A DNA stretch of 64,000 bases from Medicago truncatula (lineage: Eukaryota > Streptophyta > Magnoliopsida > Fabales > Fabaceae): NCBI RefSeq assembly GCF_003473485.1, contig NC_053047.1, forward strand, positions 2,805,001-2,869,000. The letters run 5' to 3'. Numbering within the stretch: the first letter of the stretch is position 1; each line of letters begins with the position of its first letter. The position numbers were made by a program, and so were the translations under genes. Below, piece after piece: positions 1-11,043 of the stretch. Below the pieces are notes generated by a model. The model made no database searches. It was given only the letters and a program-made list of their open reading frames with translations, and had not been told where the DNA came from.

Positions 1-1030
1 CAAAGATCATGTTCAACGCATAAGCCAAAGAAGGGCTGAACTTGTTTCCATAAGAAAAGTGCAGAACAAATTTCAATCAGCTTGATGTGCGCCCCGCATG
101 TTAAAATACACACATAAGATTTCTCTTCCTCATATTAGTTCCAACGTGGCACCACATGATAGGCTATAATGCACTCATTTTATTCATGTGGTCCCACCAC
201 AACAAGTGACCTTGACATGAAGAAAGAGAGCACGTGATTGGAGGAGGGGAATTAGGTTTCACTTGTTTTGGAATATAAAAAGGAGGCAGCTGCAACAAAT
301 ACAAGGGACTTTTGGGAACCAGAGAGAAGAAGCAGCGCATGACAATGGGAAAGGAAGGCAACGACAATTAAAGGGATCCGGATAGAGAACGACGATGCAG
401 GGTGACGTTGGTCTTGTCGGAAAATTTGTCCGGTTTATTCTCTTTTCTTTGTTGTTTATTTTCTTTATCATGAGTAGCTAATTTTCATGTTGTTAGGGAT
501 GAGAGTATCTAGATGACAACTTTTGTTATATGATTTTCTTTTGATTATTGAAGAAGTTTATTGAATCATTTTTCTTATCTCTATTCTTAATGCTTTTATT
601 GCTTGGCCGCCTTTAAATTGATATACGGTTTATATTGTGAAACAGAAGTTGAATGAATTTATAAACGCTTTCAGATAAGAAATTATTGCCTTTGTAATCT
701 AGGAATAGATGCAAACCCTTGAAACCAATTACGAATTCTTGTTCAATCATGCTTAATTCTAATCTTAAATTCACTAAGGAATTAGGGATTATTTTAGGAT
801 TAATGATTTTTTCACTAAGGAATTAGGGCAAGAATAAATTAGAGAATTCGGTAATGATACGATAAGTCTATTCAATGGTCATATTCAAGTTGTTAACTCA
901 AGATAGTCATCTGGTGAAACTCATCCCTGACAATCTTATTATTATAGTTCAATCCAATTTTACTTTACTTAATTTTCATTATTGCAATCACACAAATTCA
1001 GTACCTTTTTGTTCAATTAAGTCACAAATA
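1..1030. other. intergenic, no supported gene
   Basis: AT-rich DNA. Short open frames on both strands lack recognisable domains and codon structure. Nothing here can be called with confidence. Confidence 0.5.
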
Positions 1031-1034
1031 TTAT

Positions 1035-1140
1035 TCGACAGTATAACGCGATCCTCGAGTTCGACACTCGGTCTTACCGTTTTAATTTTACTACTTGCAC
1101 GATTTCGTACACTGGCGAAAATCGCTATCAAACATCCTTT
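1035..1140 (+). mobile_element. possible LTR-retroelement remnant
   Basis: A more GC-rich patch reads like the LTR edge of plant gypsy-type elements (a 'cctcgagttcgacactcg' motif followed by a TTACCG stretch). No coding part, primer site or partner LTR is visible, so this rests on resemblance alone. Confidence 0.2.
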
Positions 1141-1898
1141 CAGACAAATCCAAAGCGATCAATGGCTACACATTTAGTATCACTGGAGGAGTTGTTTCTT
1201 AGAAAAGAAGAAATATACAATATTGACTCAGTACATAATGAAATTTGAGATGAGATCACTAGAGAAAACTAATGAAGAAACAAGTTGGTAAAATTCTTGC
1301 TAGTTGAGATCCCCTTATGGAAAAAACTATTGCAAGTTGTGTTAACTCATTGTGATAGTAACACGACTATTGTGAAATCGAGAATCGTTACTATAATGGT
1401 AAGAGACGATAATTAAGGCACGAACAAAGAACAATTATAGCGATAGCTACTCTTCAATGGAGCGGTTAAAGTGGATTTTGTACTGATGATAAATTAGCAA
1501 TTCCTTTGTCGAAATGATTAACTAGAAAGAATGTTTGAAACACATCCAATAGGATGAAACTAATGCCTAAAGATCACGAGTGATGGTAATTACCCAGCCT
1601 ATATGACTGGAGATCACAAAAATATAGGTTCAATGGGTAATAACAAGTCATGTTGTGATAGAACATGCTATGATAAAATCTAGAAAAGTCTGATTCCTGT
1701 AGCCAAATGAGGATGAGATAAGAGAAACTCTAAATGATATCATTACCATATGTGGATTGTAGTACAAAGCTACAAGAGTACTATTGAACTCACCTATACG
1801 AATGTGGAACACCGGCCGGTTACTATGGGATTTTGAGGCAGAATACCTAGAACGTTCGTCAAATTGGGATAAACGTGCAGGGCCATAAACACACGAGA

Positions 1899-1968
1899 AA
1901 TAATATTTGTACAACTATCTTGTGACAACTATTTCTCTCATACTCAAATGGTGTTCTTTTTCTCTCTC

Positions 1969-2019
<51 letters not shown>

Positions 2020-2100
2020 ATTATTTTTGACCAATAAGAAGAGAGAGAAACAAAGTTGTCACCAAAGTTGTCATTAAATGGATGTCCAAATATCATTGCT
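1899..2100. mobile_element. MITE, family 1 copy 1
   Basis: About 200 bp with imperfect terminal inverted repeats: the left end reads taatatttgtacaactatct and the reverse complement of the right end reads agcaatgatatttggacat. A second copy at 7204-7380 has the same termini and the same 'ctctct...ttttaccaat' core. No coding capacity. Confidence 0.65.
1961..2020. repeat. (CT)n microsatellite
   Basis: Nearly pure CT dinucleotide run with a few interruptions, lying inside the family 1 MITE. The second copy has only a short CT-rich stretch here, so the run expanded after insertion. Confidence 0.9.
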
Positions 2101-2229
2101 CTAAACGCACAAGCTTTTAGAATACACCAGAAAAAGGTTGCGTGCAGGTTCTGTGTCTAAGATCGAGTTTAATGCCACAAGCAACTCTAGTTAATTGAAA
2201 TTTTACTCGCTATGCAGAGGTTCAAGTTG

Positions 2230-3460
2230 TAGACGACACCTTTGTTTATTAGCAATCTTATAAAAACATCTTTGACGTTATTTCTGAAACTATTTTAAAA
2301 TCCAAGTGGGGATTGTTGGAACATGTGTAAAAATTGAGTTAAAAAACTAGACACAAATTCTCACATTTGGTAGAACTAGTGTTGTGTGAATTAAAAAAAA
2401 GTGGAAGTCCTACATCGGATGGTGCACACATAATAGTAGTATATAGTAGGGGTGTACCTCTAAAGGGGTACATAATTATGTGAACAAAGTAAGCACTAGC
2501 GAAATTTTTTTGATATATATTTTATTATTTGAAAATGTTAACTTAAATAATTAATTTAATCATTATTAGAAAGTGCTTTTTTAGTCCTCAAGTTTTGCTA
2601 AAATATTTTAGAACGCAATCTGAAATATTTTCGTATTCAATATAATATATTTCGGTATTTATATGAAATATATTTTTGTACTCAATAGTATACTTTTGTA
2701 CTCAATTTGCGATATTTTTATACTAGATCTAATATGTGAATTACTTGTTCCCAAATTTGCACACATACTATTTGTGAATTTTCTCTATAAATTCAGAGCT
2801 CACATAGTTCATTCCATACACCGAAAAATATTCTGAAACATTGAATCATTTTCTTCGCTCTTCCACTTTGACTTGTGTTAACGAGTCTTTCTTCTCTTCA
2901 TCTAGTCCTTTTTCGGGGTATAATATCCCTTGGAATTAAGAACGGTTTTATGAGCATAGTCCCTCAATAATTTTTGTCCTTGCGGAATAAAGAATATTTT
3001 TAAGATCATAGTCCCTTTTCTGGAATAATGTCCTGTTCAGAATTAAGAATGATCTTAAAATAAAAGTATATATAATCTCTTTTATATTTCCTTCCCTTGG
3101 ATAAAGTTATATGTTAGAATGGTGATACCACCATATTTGAGTGGTTGAAATTTCATATTGGTATTTGGATTTGTTAAAAGTTAGAATGGTGGTAACATCA
3201 TATTTGAGTGGTCACAATACCATAGTAGAGTGGTCATAGCACCATAATTGATTGGTTTCAGTACTAAAATATGAGTGGCCTTAGTATCATATTGGAGGTG
3301 TAATTTTCGAACGTTGTTTTTACAGCGTAGTAGTTAATCGTGTTCTTGTAGTTTAACTTGTTTTATATAGTCTCCTTTGCATTACTTTGGACAGTACCAT
3401 GGAATGTCTTAAAGAGAGCGATATGGTCGTGACTCAACCTAGTAACAACTTCAGTAAATT
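2230..3460 (+). mobile_element. Ty1/copia remnant: polypurine tract plus 3' LTR
   Basis: A polypurine-like stretch (aagtgggga) is followed at 2314 by a TGTTGGAACATG start typical of copia LTRs, then a 'cctacatcgg' motif common in legume copia LTRs. The stretch from about 2250 to 2480 is repeated at 6905-7110. The right boundary is uncertain: the later part has irregular repeats of 'atttgagtggt' and may include internal sequence. No open reading frame remains. Confidence 0.55.
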
Positions 3461-3466
3461 TATTTT

Positions 3467-3785
3467 TGGCAAAATTACAATTTTAGTCCCTTAACTTAAT
3501 TTCAGGTAACAGTTTGGTCCTTTATCTTTTTTTCATTTCAATTTAGTCATTTTTGTCCATTTTCATATACATTTTCAAGCTTCAAATCTAATATTCTTAT
3601 CCAAACATAAACGAGGATCATAGATTTGAAGACTGAAAGACCATAAGAAAATAAAATCATTAATTTTAAGCTTAAAAATTCATATGAAAATGGATAAAAA
3701 GGACCAAATTAAAATGAAAAAAAGATAAAGGACCAAACTATTACCTGAAATTAAATTAAGTGATTAAAAATGTAACTTTACCTTT
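3467..3785. mobile_element. foldback MITE with ~110 bp inverted repeats
   Basis: The left arm (tttcaggtaacagtttggtc ... ctttttttcattt) is mirrored by the right arm (aaatgaaaaaaagataaagg ... ctgaaatt), with inverted repeats of roughly 110 bp around a short loop. No coding capacity. The arms could form a long hairpin if transcribed. Confidence 0.8.
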
Positions 3786-3984
3786 ATTTTTTTAAAATAG
3801 AATTTAAAAATTCAAATACAACGGTGTTCCGTTAAATGTTATTAAATGTTATTCTACATCATTATATATGATGTGTAATAGTAAAAAATAAGCTCCAAAT
3901 TGGGTTGTGTAAAAAAAATAAGCCTTAAAATTTTGTTTCGATTAAACTATGACGAGTACAAGTGTATTTGATAGGATGCCCAAT

Positions 3985-4790
3985 TTAGAGTAGAAGCCAT
4001 CACCACATTCTTCCTTAGCTAAGAAGCCCTCATGAAAATGCATACATCTTATTTTATTACATACTATAGATCTCAATGCTCCACCCAATTAACACAAAGA
4101 AACAACACAAGAATAGAACCATCCATCACATGCCAATTTTTTTTTTTTTGGCACTTTAAAAAAAACCCCATATGTCTTGTTTTGATTTCACACGAAGAAG
4201 AGATACTATTAATACAAAGACAACATTCAAACAATGAAGCATTGAATCCGACACAAACACCGAACACAACATAATCATGTCGCTACCTATAATATAAAAA
4301 ATATAAGACAACGACGCATTCATATATATAATTAATTTTGTGTGTGGAACTTGGTAAGAGACGGAGGAGGTATTAATCAAGCATGAACAACCAAAGCTAT
4401 TAACAACACAATTCAGACAAAATTCCCTCAACATGCCCAAAGGCCAAACCTAAACATTATCTTTAAATGTGTCAATTCAAAAGCAGCACACATGAACATA
4501 GTTCATAACTACAGTTTTATTAATTAAAATGTTTCAAAACATTACTAAGAAAACTGAAATTAATCCAACTAAAAAAAACTGAAATCAATCCAATCTAAAT
4601 TAATGTAGGACAGCATTCTCCCCAATCAAATTTTTATTAAAAGGGTCTTATTAATTAATGTTCCCGGGAATTCTTTAAGGATTCCAAATTTAGCAATTGT
4701 TTTTTCAAAAATAACTATTACAATTTACAATGCATTAAATACACAATTTTTCATAAAAAAAAACTTACCATTTAAAATGTTTAAAGAGTG
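3985..4790. other. 3' flank of the AAA-ATPase gene, shared with the second copy
   Basis: No gene is supported. Parts match the stretch from about 29400 downstream of the broken AAA-ATPase copy, for example 'gtcatgaaaatgcatacat' at both places, so the duplication covered more than 1 kb of 3' flank. Short open frames on both strands here look like chance. Confidence 0.6.
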
Positions 4791-4792
4791 TC

Positions 4793-5000
4793 TTGGGGGC
4801 ACTAGTTAACATTTCCCTTATTAAAAAATTTGGAAAATGTTAAGTAGTGCCCAGTGCCCCCGGAAAATGTTTTTTTTCGAAAATTATGTATTTTACTTTT
4901 TGAAACTTGAAAAAAAGTTGATTTTAATGTTGACTTTGCTTTTTCTTTCTAATTTTGGCTACTTAACTAATACCCGGAGGCACCGGTTAACATGACCCAA
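4793..5000. mobile_element. MITE termini overlapping the AAA-ATPase stop codon
   Basis: Three copies of a terminus-like motif occur: gggggcactagttaacattt at about 4795, its inverted form near 4832-4862, and aggcaccggttaacatgacc near 4979-4998. The last two face each other as inverted repeats of about 25 bp and would bound a MITE at 4832-5000. The broken AAA-ATPase copy lacks this sequence at the matching place, so it is an insertion at the gene's 3' end. Confidence 0.6.
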
Positions 5001-6549
5001 AAAAGTTCCTCATATTTTTCACTTGCCTCCTCCACCTATTCATCCTATAGTTTTGAGCCAATTCTTGTTTATCTTTCCCTGCCACCAGTTGAGCTTTCTC
5101 ACCGTTTTTCTTTGCTTCCTCCTCTTCCTTTTCCTTTGCAATTTCAAGATATTGAATCAAATTCTTCAAGCAAGACTCAGCATCTTCGGTGGTCGACTTT
5201 GGCATCAAATTCTCGGCAACATCAGCAGGTGACATATTAGTCTCTCCCAACAACTTTTCAATAATTGGAAACAAATCACCATGAGACTCAACATCCAAGT
5301 AGTTCTTAGCAAGAACCTTGAACGCTTGATATCTACAATAGGACATTTCTATGTGTTTATCCATCCTTCCCCTCCTAATTAGAGCAGGATCAAGTTTGTC
5401 CACAAAATTAGTTGTGAAAATTATGATCCGTTCTCCTCCACATGATGACCAAATTCCATCAATAGAATTCAACAAACCCGAAAGAGTTACATTGCTTTTC
5501 CTTTTCTCTTCTTCTTCTTCATCATCGTTGTCATCATCTTCATCTTCTTCTTCACTTTTCTTATCAGTTTTCTCTTTATTCTCATTTTTATCAGTATGAT
5601 CTTTCTCCTTTTTCTTCTTCCTTTGACCAGTAAGCTCGAGAGAACAATCAATATCTTCAATAACGATAACTGATTTGCTTGACGTCTCAATCAAAAGTGT
5701 TTTCAACTCATTGTTATCCTTGACAGTGGTTAATTCTAGATCATATACATCGTAGTTCATGAAATTTGCAATAGCCGATATCATGGTAGATTTCCCAGTT
5801 CCTGGTGGACCATAAAGTAGATAACCCCGTTTCCAAGCCTTTCCAACTTTAGCATAATACTCTTTCCCTTTCTTGAATTTAACAAGATCGTTTATGATCT
5901 CTTCTTTCTTCTCCGGTTCCATAGCAAGTGTTTCAAACCTTGCAGGGTGTGCAAAATTTGTGTGACTCCACCCCGACATCCACCAACAACCACCATTGTT
6001 GGTGTAAAGCTTTAGTCGCCTATTCTTAAATATAATAGCCTTTCCTTGTTCCAACACATGTTGTATGTAAGAGGAAGTAATGAGATCGCGATGCCTTTTG
6101 TGGAAAGTTAGGGTGAAGCATCTTACCACATCGAAAGATCTTCCTGAAGATGCTTTTCTTCTTGGAGCTTTGCTATTTGCAGACCACCAAACTTTGACTC
6201 CATTGAACTCATCTTCGATCTCTTCGTTGTCGTCCATGCTAAGGACAAGCGGGGATTGGCTATCTTCCACAACTTCGGCTTCAAGTCGTTTGGCTCGTTT
6301 ACTCGAGTTCGCACCAAGATATGTTTGGATGATTGTGTAAGTTTCGCTTTGTTTGAGACGCTCGCCCGATGATTCATTGAAAGTTATTTGGATGTAAGGG
6401 GACATAAGATCTGTAAATTTGTGTTTGTAGTTTTCAACAAACTTACGAAGATCAGATGGGCAGAATTGCTCATACATGGCATAAACAAACATAAGGCTAG
6501 CCGCAATTGAGCCTAATTGTGACAATATTTCCCCAATTCCCATTGCCAT
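4987..6549 (-). CDS. AAA-ATPase of the BCS1/ASD class, membrane-anchored
   Basis: Single-exon gene for 520 residues, close to the usual plant family length. Residues 8-27 form an N-terminal hydrophobic anchor, followed by an AAA-associated N-domain (about 30-200) and the ATPase core: Walker A GPPGTGKS at 247-254, Walker B VIVIEDID at 294-301, sensor-1 TTN at 379-381 and the RRGRMD arginine-finger region at 392-397. A highly charged Lys/Asp/Glu insert (309-352) sits between Walker B and sensor 1, as is common in this plant family. Relatives are anchored in mitochondrial or ER membranes and linked to stress and seed programmes; the substrate is unknown. The first Met lies about 75 bp from a TATA box. 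Oddity: the last ~20 residues are frame-shifted relative to the copy at 29.8 kb, and the stop codon lies in a MITE. Key catalytic residues are intact, so it is probably functional. Confidence 0.93.
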   Translation of the reverse strand: MAMGIGEILSQLGSIAASLMFVYAMYEQFCPSDLRKFVENYKHKFTDLMSPYIQITFNESSGERLKQSETYTIIQTYLGANSSKRAKRLEAEVVEDSQSPLVLSMDDNEEIEDEFNGVKVWWSANSKAPRRKASSGRSFDVVRCFTLTFHKRHRDLITSSYIQHVLEQGKAIIFKNRRLKLYTNNGGCWWMSGWSHTNFAHPARFETLAMEPEKKEEIINDLVKFKKGKEYYAKVGKAWKRGYLLYGPPGTGKSTMISAIANFMNYDVYDLELTTVKDNNELKTLLIETSSKSVIVIEDIDCSLELTGQRKKKKEKDHTDKNENKEKTDKKSEEEDEDDDNDDEEEEEKRKSNVTLSGLLNSIDGIWSSCGGERIIIFTTNFVDKLDPALIRRGRMDKHIEMSYCRYQAFKVLAKNYLDVESHGDLFPIIEKLLGETNMSPADVAENLMPKSTTEDAESCLKNLIQYLEIAKEKEEEEAKKNGEKAQLVAGKDKQELAQNYRMNRWRRQVKNMRNFFGSC

Positions 6550-6621
6550 CTCTAATACTTAGAAACGATTGTGCCTATTTTTTTTATTTTTTTGTGTGTG
6601 TTGCTTTAACCTATATGGTAT

Positions 6622-6632
6622 GATTTTATAAG
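6622..6632 (-). promoter_or_regulatory. TATA box of the AAA-ATPase gene
   Basis: On the minus strand the sequence reads CTTATAAAATC, about 75 bp before the start codon. The matching place upstream of the broken copy (about 31473-31482) reads TTATAAATAC, so the promoter was included in the duplication. Confidence 0.6.
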
Positions 6633-6904
6633 GAGTGATTTAGATTTTGTATCTTGGTGACCAAGTTATCTTTTTGACCAAGTTATCTTGGAGACATACA
6701 ATTTGTTGATTTTGTAGGCGTGCTGAAATTGAAAACTATAGGCCAGATTAAAAAGAAAGAAAATATAAAAACGAAAAAAAAAAAACATTTTATTTGCTCA
6801 ATTAGAAAAATATATCTATTTAATTCCACATCTTGTCAAAAAAAAAATCTCTTTTATTCCACCAAAAAAAAAAAAGAATTTAATTAGTACTATAATTTAA
6901 CGGC

Positions 6905-7110
6905 GTACATCTTTCTTTATTATCAATCTTATAAAAACGTCTTTGACGTTATTTCTAAAACCATTTTTAAAATTCAAGTGGTGGATTGTTGAAACATGTG
7001 TGAAAATTGAGTTAAAAGATTAGACATAAATTTTCACATTAAAAAAACAATAGTAGTATTTATATAGTGGCAGCATACCTCTAAGGAGAGGTACATAATT
7101 AGAACACTAG
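6905..7110 (+). mobile_element. copia polypurine tract and truncated LTR
   Basis: Second copy of the 2250-2480 sequence: 'cgtctttgacgttatttct', a degraded polypurine stretch, then an LTR start TGTTGAAACATGTG at 6987. It breaks off near 7110. No coding sequence remains. Confidence 0.55.
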
Positions 7111-7203
7111 TTTATTCAAAAAAAATTAGAACACTAGTGTTTATATTTGCAAACACCACGAGGGACGATCCAATTTTAAAAACACTCCATATATATTTTA
7201 GAG

Positions 7204-7380
7204 AAATGATATTTGTATAACCATTTTGTGACAATCTTTTGATAATTTTTTTCACATACTTACATTATACTATTGTTCTCTCTATTCCTTTTTCTCTCTC
7301 CATTGTTTTTTACCAATGAAAAAAGACAAAAAAAAATTATCATACAAATTGTATAAAATGAGTTGTTCAAATATCACTAT
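7204..7380. mobile_element. MITE, family 1 copy 2
   Basis: Left terminus aaatgatatttgtataacca and right terminus (reverse complement) aaatagtgatatttgaacaa match the copy at 1899-2100. About 177 bp, no coding capacity. Confidence 0.65.
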
Positions 7381-7734
7381 TTTATATTTTAACTATATTT
7401 GAAGTTGACAATAAAATGGAAAAGGAGTTCTATTATTTGCGTGATGCAAAGGGGCGTAAAGAATCTCACCCACTACAAAGTATCTTAATTTTAAATATTA
7501 TTTGATGATTTCTAAAAAAATATATATTATTTGATGTATAATCAAACAAAAAAAAAAGAGTTGATTATATGGATTTTTCTTGCTTTTTTTAATGTATTAA
7601 AGGGGAAGAAAAAGGAGAACGAGACCTTAAGCAAAAAGAAAAAGTAGGGCCCACATTTTGGACTTGTTTGATTATCATGATATTTTCATAACTAGAGGAA
7701 GACATTTATTGTGCCTGTTCTTCTTGGTGGATGG

Positions 7735-8058
7735 TTAATATGACCCCATATGTCCTTTCCGTTGAAACTTGTGTTGTGGATCTACTCCAATAATTTGATC
7801 AAGAAAATGATGAAGATGAAGTGTGCACATATATTCTAAATATTGTTGTATATCTTGATTGTTGAAAAGAAGTTGCTGCACTTGAAACCTGAAAAGTTTA
7901 ATGGTTATGTATGTAAAACTCAAAGCGCATGGGGTTGTCACACTAACATTTAGGTTCGATTCGCCCCCACCAATTTTATTGGATGCAATAAGGAATGACC
8001 GACGAATCCTCTTCACGATACTATGAATTCCTTCACGTGTATTGCACAACCACACCAA
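7735..8058 (-). CDS. hypothetical 107-codon ORF, unit 1
   Basis: I do not recognise this ORF. It would encode 107 residues starting MVWLCNTREG and ending KGHMGSY. There is no signal peptide, membrane segment or known motif. The only support is that its copy in unit 2 keeps the frame, but at such high identity that is weak evidence. On the other strand inside it lies 'aggttcgattc', close to a pol III box B, so a short retroposon is an alternative reading. A 'ttttcag' stretch could be a 3' splice site, in which case this would be an exon. Coding status is doubtful. Confidence 0.2.
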   Translation of the reverse strand: MVWLCNTREGIHSIVKRIRRSFLIASNKIGGGESNLNVSVTTPCALSFTYITIKLFRFQVQQLLFNNQDIQQYLEYMCTLHLHHFLDQIIGVDPQHKFQRKGHMGSY

Positions 8059-8384
8059 ATATATCTCTTAACACTATTTTACAGATTTATGATTCCAGCA
8101 ATTCACTCATGCATTAGAGAGTTGATGGATGATTTAGAGTAAGAGAATGAGGGAGAATTATGTTGGTAATGGAACAAAATTGTGTGTTATAGTGTGTCCA
8201 ATTGATTCTGATTCTCTGTGTGTGTTAGTAGTGTCTATGTAGATGAGTATTTGCATTAACAAACTTTTTTTTTAACTAAACACGCATACTTAATAACTTC
8301 AATAATATTCGTGATAAAATTTCAACAAAATATAAAAACTATAATATAGAAGATGAAATTATAATTTCTCATTTATTCATATAA

Positions 8385-8453
8385 TTATATTATGAAATAC
8401 ATTATGCTCACAAGAGCAAAAAGCATTACCACCATCTTCAAAGAAGCTTCCAT
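8385..8453 (-). pseudogene. deleted relic of the secreted-peptide gene, unit 1
   Basis: The first 14 codons (MEASLKMVVMLFAL) match the start of the peptide gene at 22202-22396, and the upstream sequence matches as well. The frame then runs straight into the 3' flank (tatttcataatataat) and stops after 22 codons. The mature peptide with its four cysteines and the KATNP tail has been removed by an internal deletion. A 22-residue hydrophobic peptide could still be made, but it lacks the conserved part. Confidence 0.8.
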
Positions 8454-9455
8454 TTCAACTCGACTTTCTTGACAAATAAAATCAAAGATGCTATTAACTT
8501 GTTATCATATGCTAGACTAGTGAGGTGTGCTTATTTATGCAATTTTGAAAATGTTGATAAGTACAATTATTTCCATTTATTACGTGCAAATCTTAGAATC
8601 ATGTTTTTTTTTTAAATTTTAATTTACTTTTTATTCTTTGTATAACTCTTTTTTTAATAAAAAATTGGTTCAAATAAATGGGAAAAAATATTTCTTATTA
8701 ATTTTTTTATATAAAAGTATTTCTAATGTATTTTTAAAGTAAAAGTAATTCTAAAGATATTGGTAAAAAAAAAAAACTAGTTGTAAGAATCTTTTTACTT
8801 ATAGATAAAGAAAAACATGATATTGGTCACAATTCGATTGAATTCATAAATGATTTTACTATCTCTGTCATACCCCAATTTTTGACCAAAGATCTTGCAT
8901 TTATTCCCTTTTCTCACTTTATTTTATTTTATTATTTATTAGTCTTTTAGTTTTATCTTACCTTTTATTTTCCATCTTTTAGTTTTGTTTTAATTTGTTT
9001 TTATTTCGTATTAGATTTATTTTATTTTTCATTTCTTTTTAATTAATTAGTGTCGAAAAAAATCAAAGCTTATTTTAAATTTATTTAATCATACCTTGAG
9101 TCTATCTTCTTTTAAATTAAAAAATACAAACAAGCTTATTTTGCCATTTGTCTTTTCACTTTAAAACCTTTTTCAAAACTCATAAAAAAAACAAAACCAA
9201 TCAAACTTCAATTTTTACACCGAACTACGAAGTTTTGATCCCTCACATGTACGTAGACAAAGGACTTGTCCTTCTAAATCAACTAAAATCAATTTTCTTT
9301 TTCTTTTTTTTAATGTATTAAAGGGTAAGAAAAAGGAGAACGAGACCTTAAGCAAAAAGAAAAAGTAGGGCCCACATTTTGGACTTGTTTGATTATCATG
9401 ATACTTTCATAACTAGAGGAAGACATTTATTTTGCGTGTTCTTCTTGGTGGATGG

Positions 9456-9779
9456 TTAATATGACCCCATATGTCCTTTCCGTTGAAACTTGTGTTGTGG
9501 ATCTACTCCAATAATTTGATCAAGAAAATGATGAAGATGAAATGTGCACATATATTCTAAATATTGTTGTATATCTTGATTGTTGAAAAGAAGTTGCTGC
9601 ACTTGAAATCTGGAAAGTTTAATGGTTATGAATGTAAAACTCAAAGCGCATGGGGTTGTCACACTAACATTTAGGTTCGATTCGCCCCCACCAATTTTAT
9701 TGGATGCAATAAGGAATGACCGGCGAATCCTCTTCACGATACTATGAATTCCTTCACGTGTATTGCACAACCACACCAA
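9456..9779 (-). CDS. hypothetical 107-codon ORF, unit 2
   Basis: Tandem copy of the ORF at 7735-8058, with three amino-acid differences (Tyr to Phe, Phe to Ser, Leu to Phe) and no frame damage. No recognisable domain. The few changes seen all alter residues, which does not argue for strong protein constraint. It may be non-coding DNA inside a recent duplication. Confidence 0.2.
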   Translation of the reverse strand: MVWLCNTREGIHSIVKRIRRSFLIASNKIGGGESNLNVSVTTPCALSFTFITIKLSRFQVQQLLFNNQDIQQYLEYMCTFHLHHFLDQIIGVDPQHKFQRKGHMGSY

Positions 9780-10108
9780 ATATATCTCTTAACACTATTT
9801 TACAGATTTATGATTCCAGCAATTCACTCATGCATTAGAGAGTTGATGAATGATTTAGAGTAAGAGAATGAGGGAGAATTATGTTGGTAATGGAACAAAA
9901 TTGTGTGTTATAGTGTGTCCAATTGATTCTGATTCTCTGTGTGTGTTAGTAGTGTCTATGTAGATGAGTATTTGCATTAACAAACTTTTTTTTTTTTAAC
10001 TAAACACGCATACTTAATAACTTAAATAATATTCGTGATAAAATTTCAACAAAATATAAAAACTATAATATAGAAGATGAAATTATAATTTCTCATTTAT
10101 TCATATAA

Positions 10109-10177
10109 TTATATTATGAAATACATTATGCTCACAAGAGCAAAAAGCATTACCACCATCTTCAAAGAAGCTTCCAT
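10109..10177 (-). pseudogene. deleted relic of the secreted-peptide gene, unit 2
   Basis: Same internal deletion as at 8385-8453, with the same joint between signal-peptide codons and 3' flank. The deletion therefore predates the tandem duplication. Confidence 0.8.
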
Positions 10178-11043
10178 TTCAACTCGACTTTCTTGACAAA
10201 TAAAATCAAAGATGCTATTAACTTGTTATCATATGCTAGACTAGTGAGGTGTGCTTATTTATCCAATTTTGAAAATGTTGTTAAGTACAATTATTTCCAT
10301 TTATTACGTGCAAATCTTAGAATCATGTTTTTTTTTTTTTTTTTTTTTTTCAATTTTAATTTACTTTTTATTCTTTGTATAACTCTTTTTTGAGTAAAAA
10401 ATTGGTTCAAATAAAGGGGAAAAAATATTTCTTATTAATTTTTTTATATAAAAGTATTTCTAATGTATTTTTAAAGTAAAAGTATTTCTAAAGATATTGG
10501 TCAAGAAAAAACTAGTTGTAATAATCTTTTTACTTATAGATAAAGAAAAACATGATATTGGTCACAATTCGATTGAATTCATAAATGATTTTACTATCTC
10601 TTTCATACCCCAATTTTTGATCAAAGATCTTGCATTTATGCCCTCTTCTCACTTTATTTTATTTTATTATTTATTAGTCTTTTAGTTTTATCTTACCTTT
10701 TATTTTCCATCTTTTAGTTTTATTTTAATTTGTTTTTATTTCGTATTAGGTTTATTTTATTTTTCATTTCTTTTTAATTAATTAGTGTAAAAAAAAAATC
10801 AAAGCTTATTTTAAATTTATTTAATCATACCTTGAGTCTATCTTCTTTTAAATTAAAAAATACAAACAAGCTTATTTTGCCATTTGTCTTTTCACTTTAA
10901 AACCTTTTTCAAAACTCATAAAAAAACAAAACCAATCAAACTTCAATTTTTACACCGAACTACGAGGTTTTGATCCCTCACAGGTACGTAGACAAATGAC
11001 TTGTCCTTCTAAATCAACTAAAATCAATTTTCTTTTTCTTTTT

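Larger units (their letters stand above)
7584..11043. repeat. tandem duplication of a ~1.72 kb unit
   Basis: Unit 1 (about 7584-9304) and unit 2 (about 9305-11043) are near-identical over their whole length, with an offset of 1721-1724 bases. Differences are scattered substitutions and poly-T length changes, notably a T run of about 20 near 10328. Each unit carries a 107-codon ORF and a deleted peptide-gene relic. Both units start at an 'aatgtattaaagg' motif and end at 'aatcaattttctttttc', so the duplication is head to tail and recent. Confidence 0.95.

Noticed and set aside
164..471. Two overlapping minus-strand ORFs of 67 and 70 codons
   Set aside because: Unstructured Pro/Ser/Cys-rich translations without domain, signal peptide or conserved copy; typical chance frames.
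875..1177. 100-codon plus-strand ORF
   Set aside because: No ATG context or domain, and it overlaps a likely old LTR edge.
5351..5690. Ser-rich and Lys/Met-rich ORFs inside the AAA-ATPase gene
   Set aside because: Shadows of the Lys/Asp/Glu-rich insert of the real gene in other frames.
7735..9779. Treating conservation of the 107-codon ORF as evidence for a gene
   Set aside because: The two copies are in a very recent duplication, and the few differences all change amino acids.
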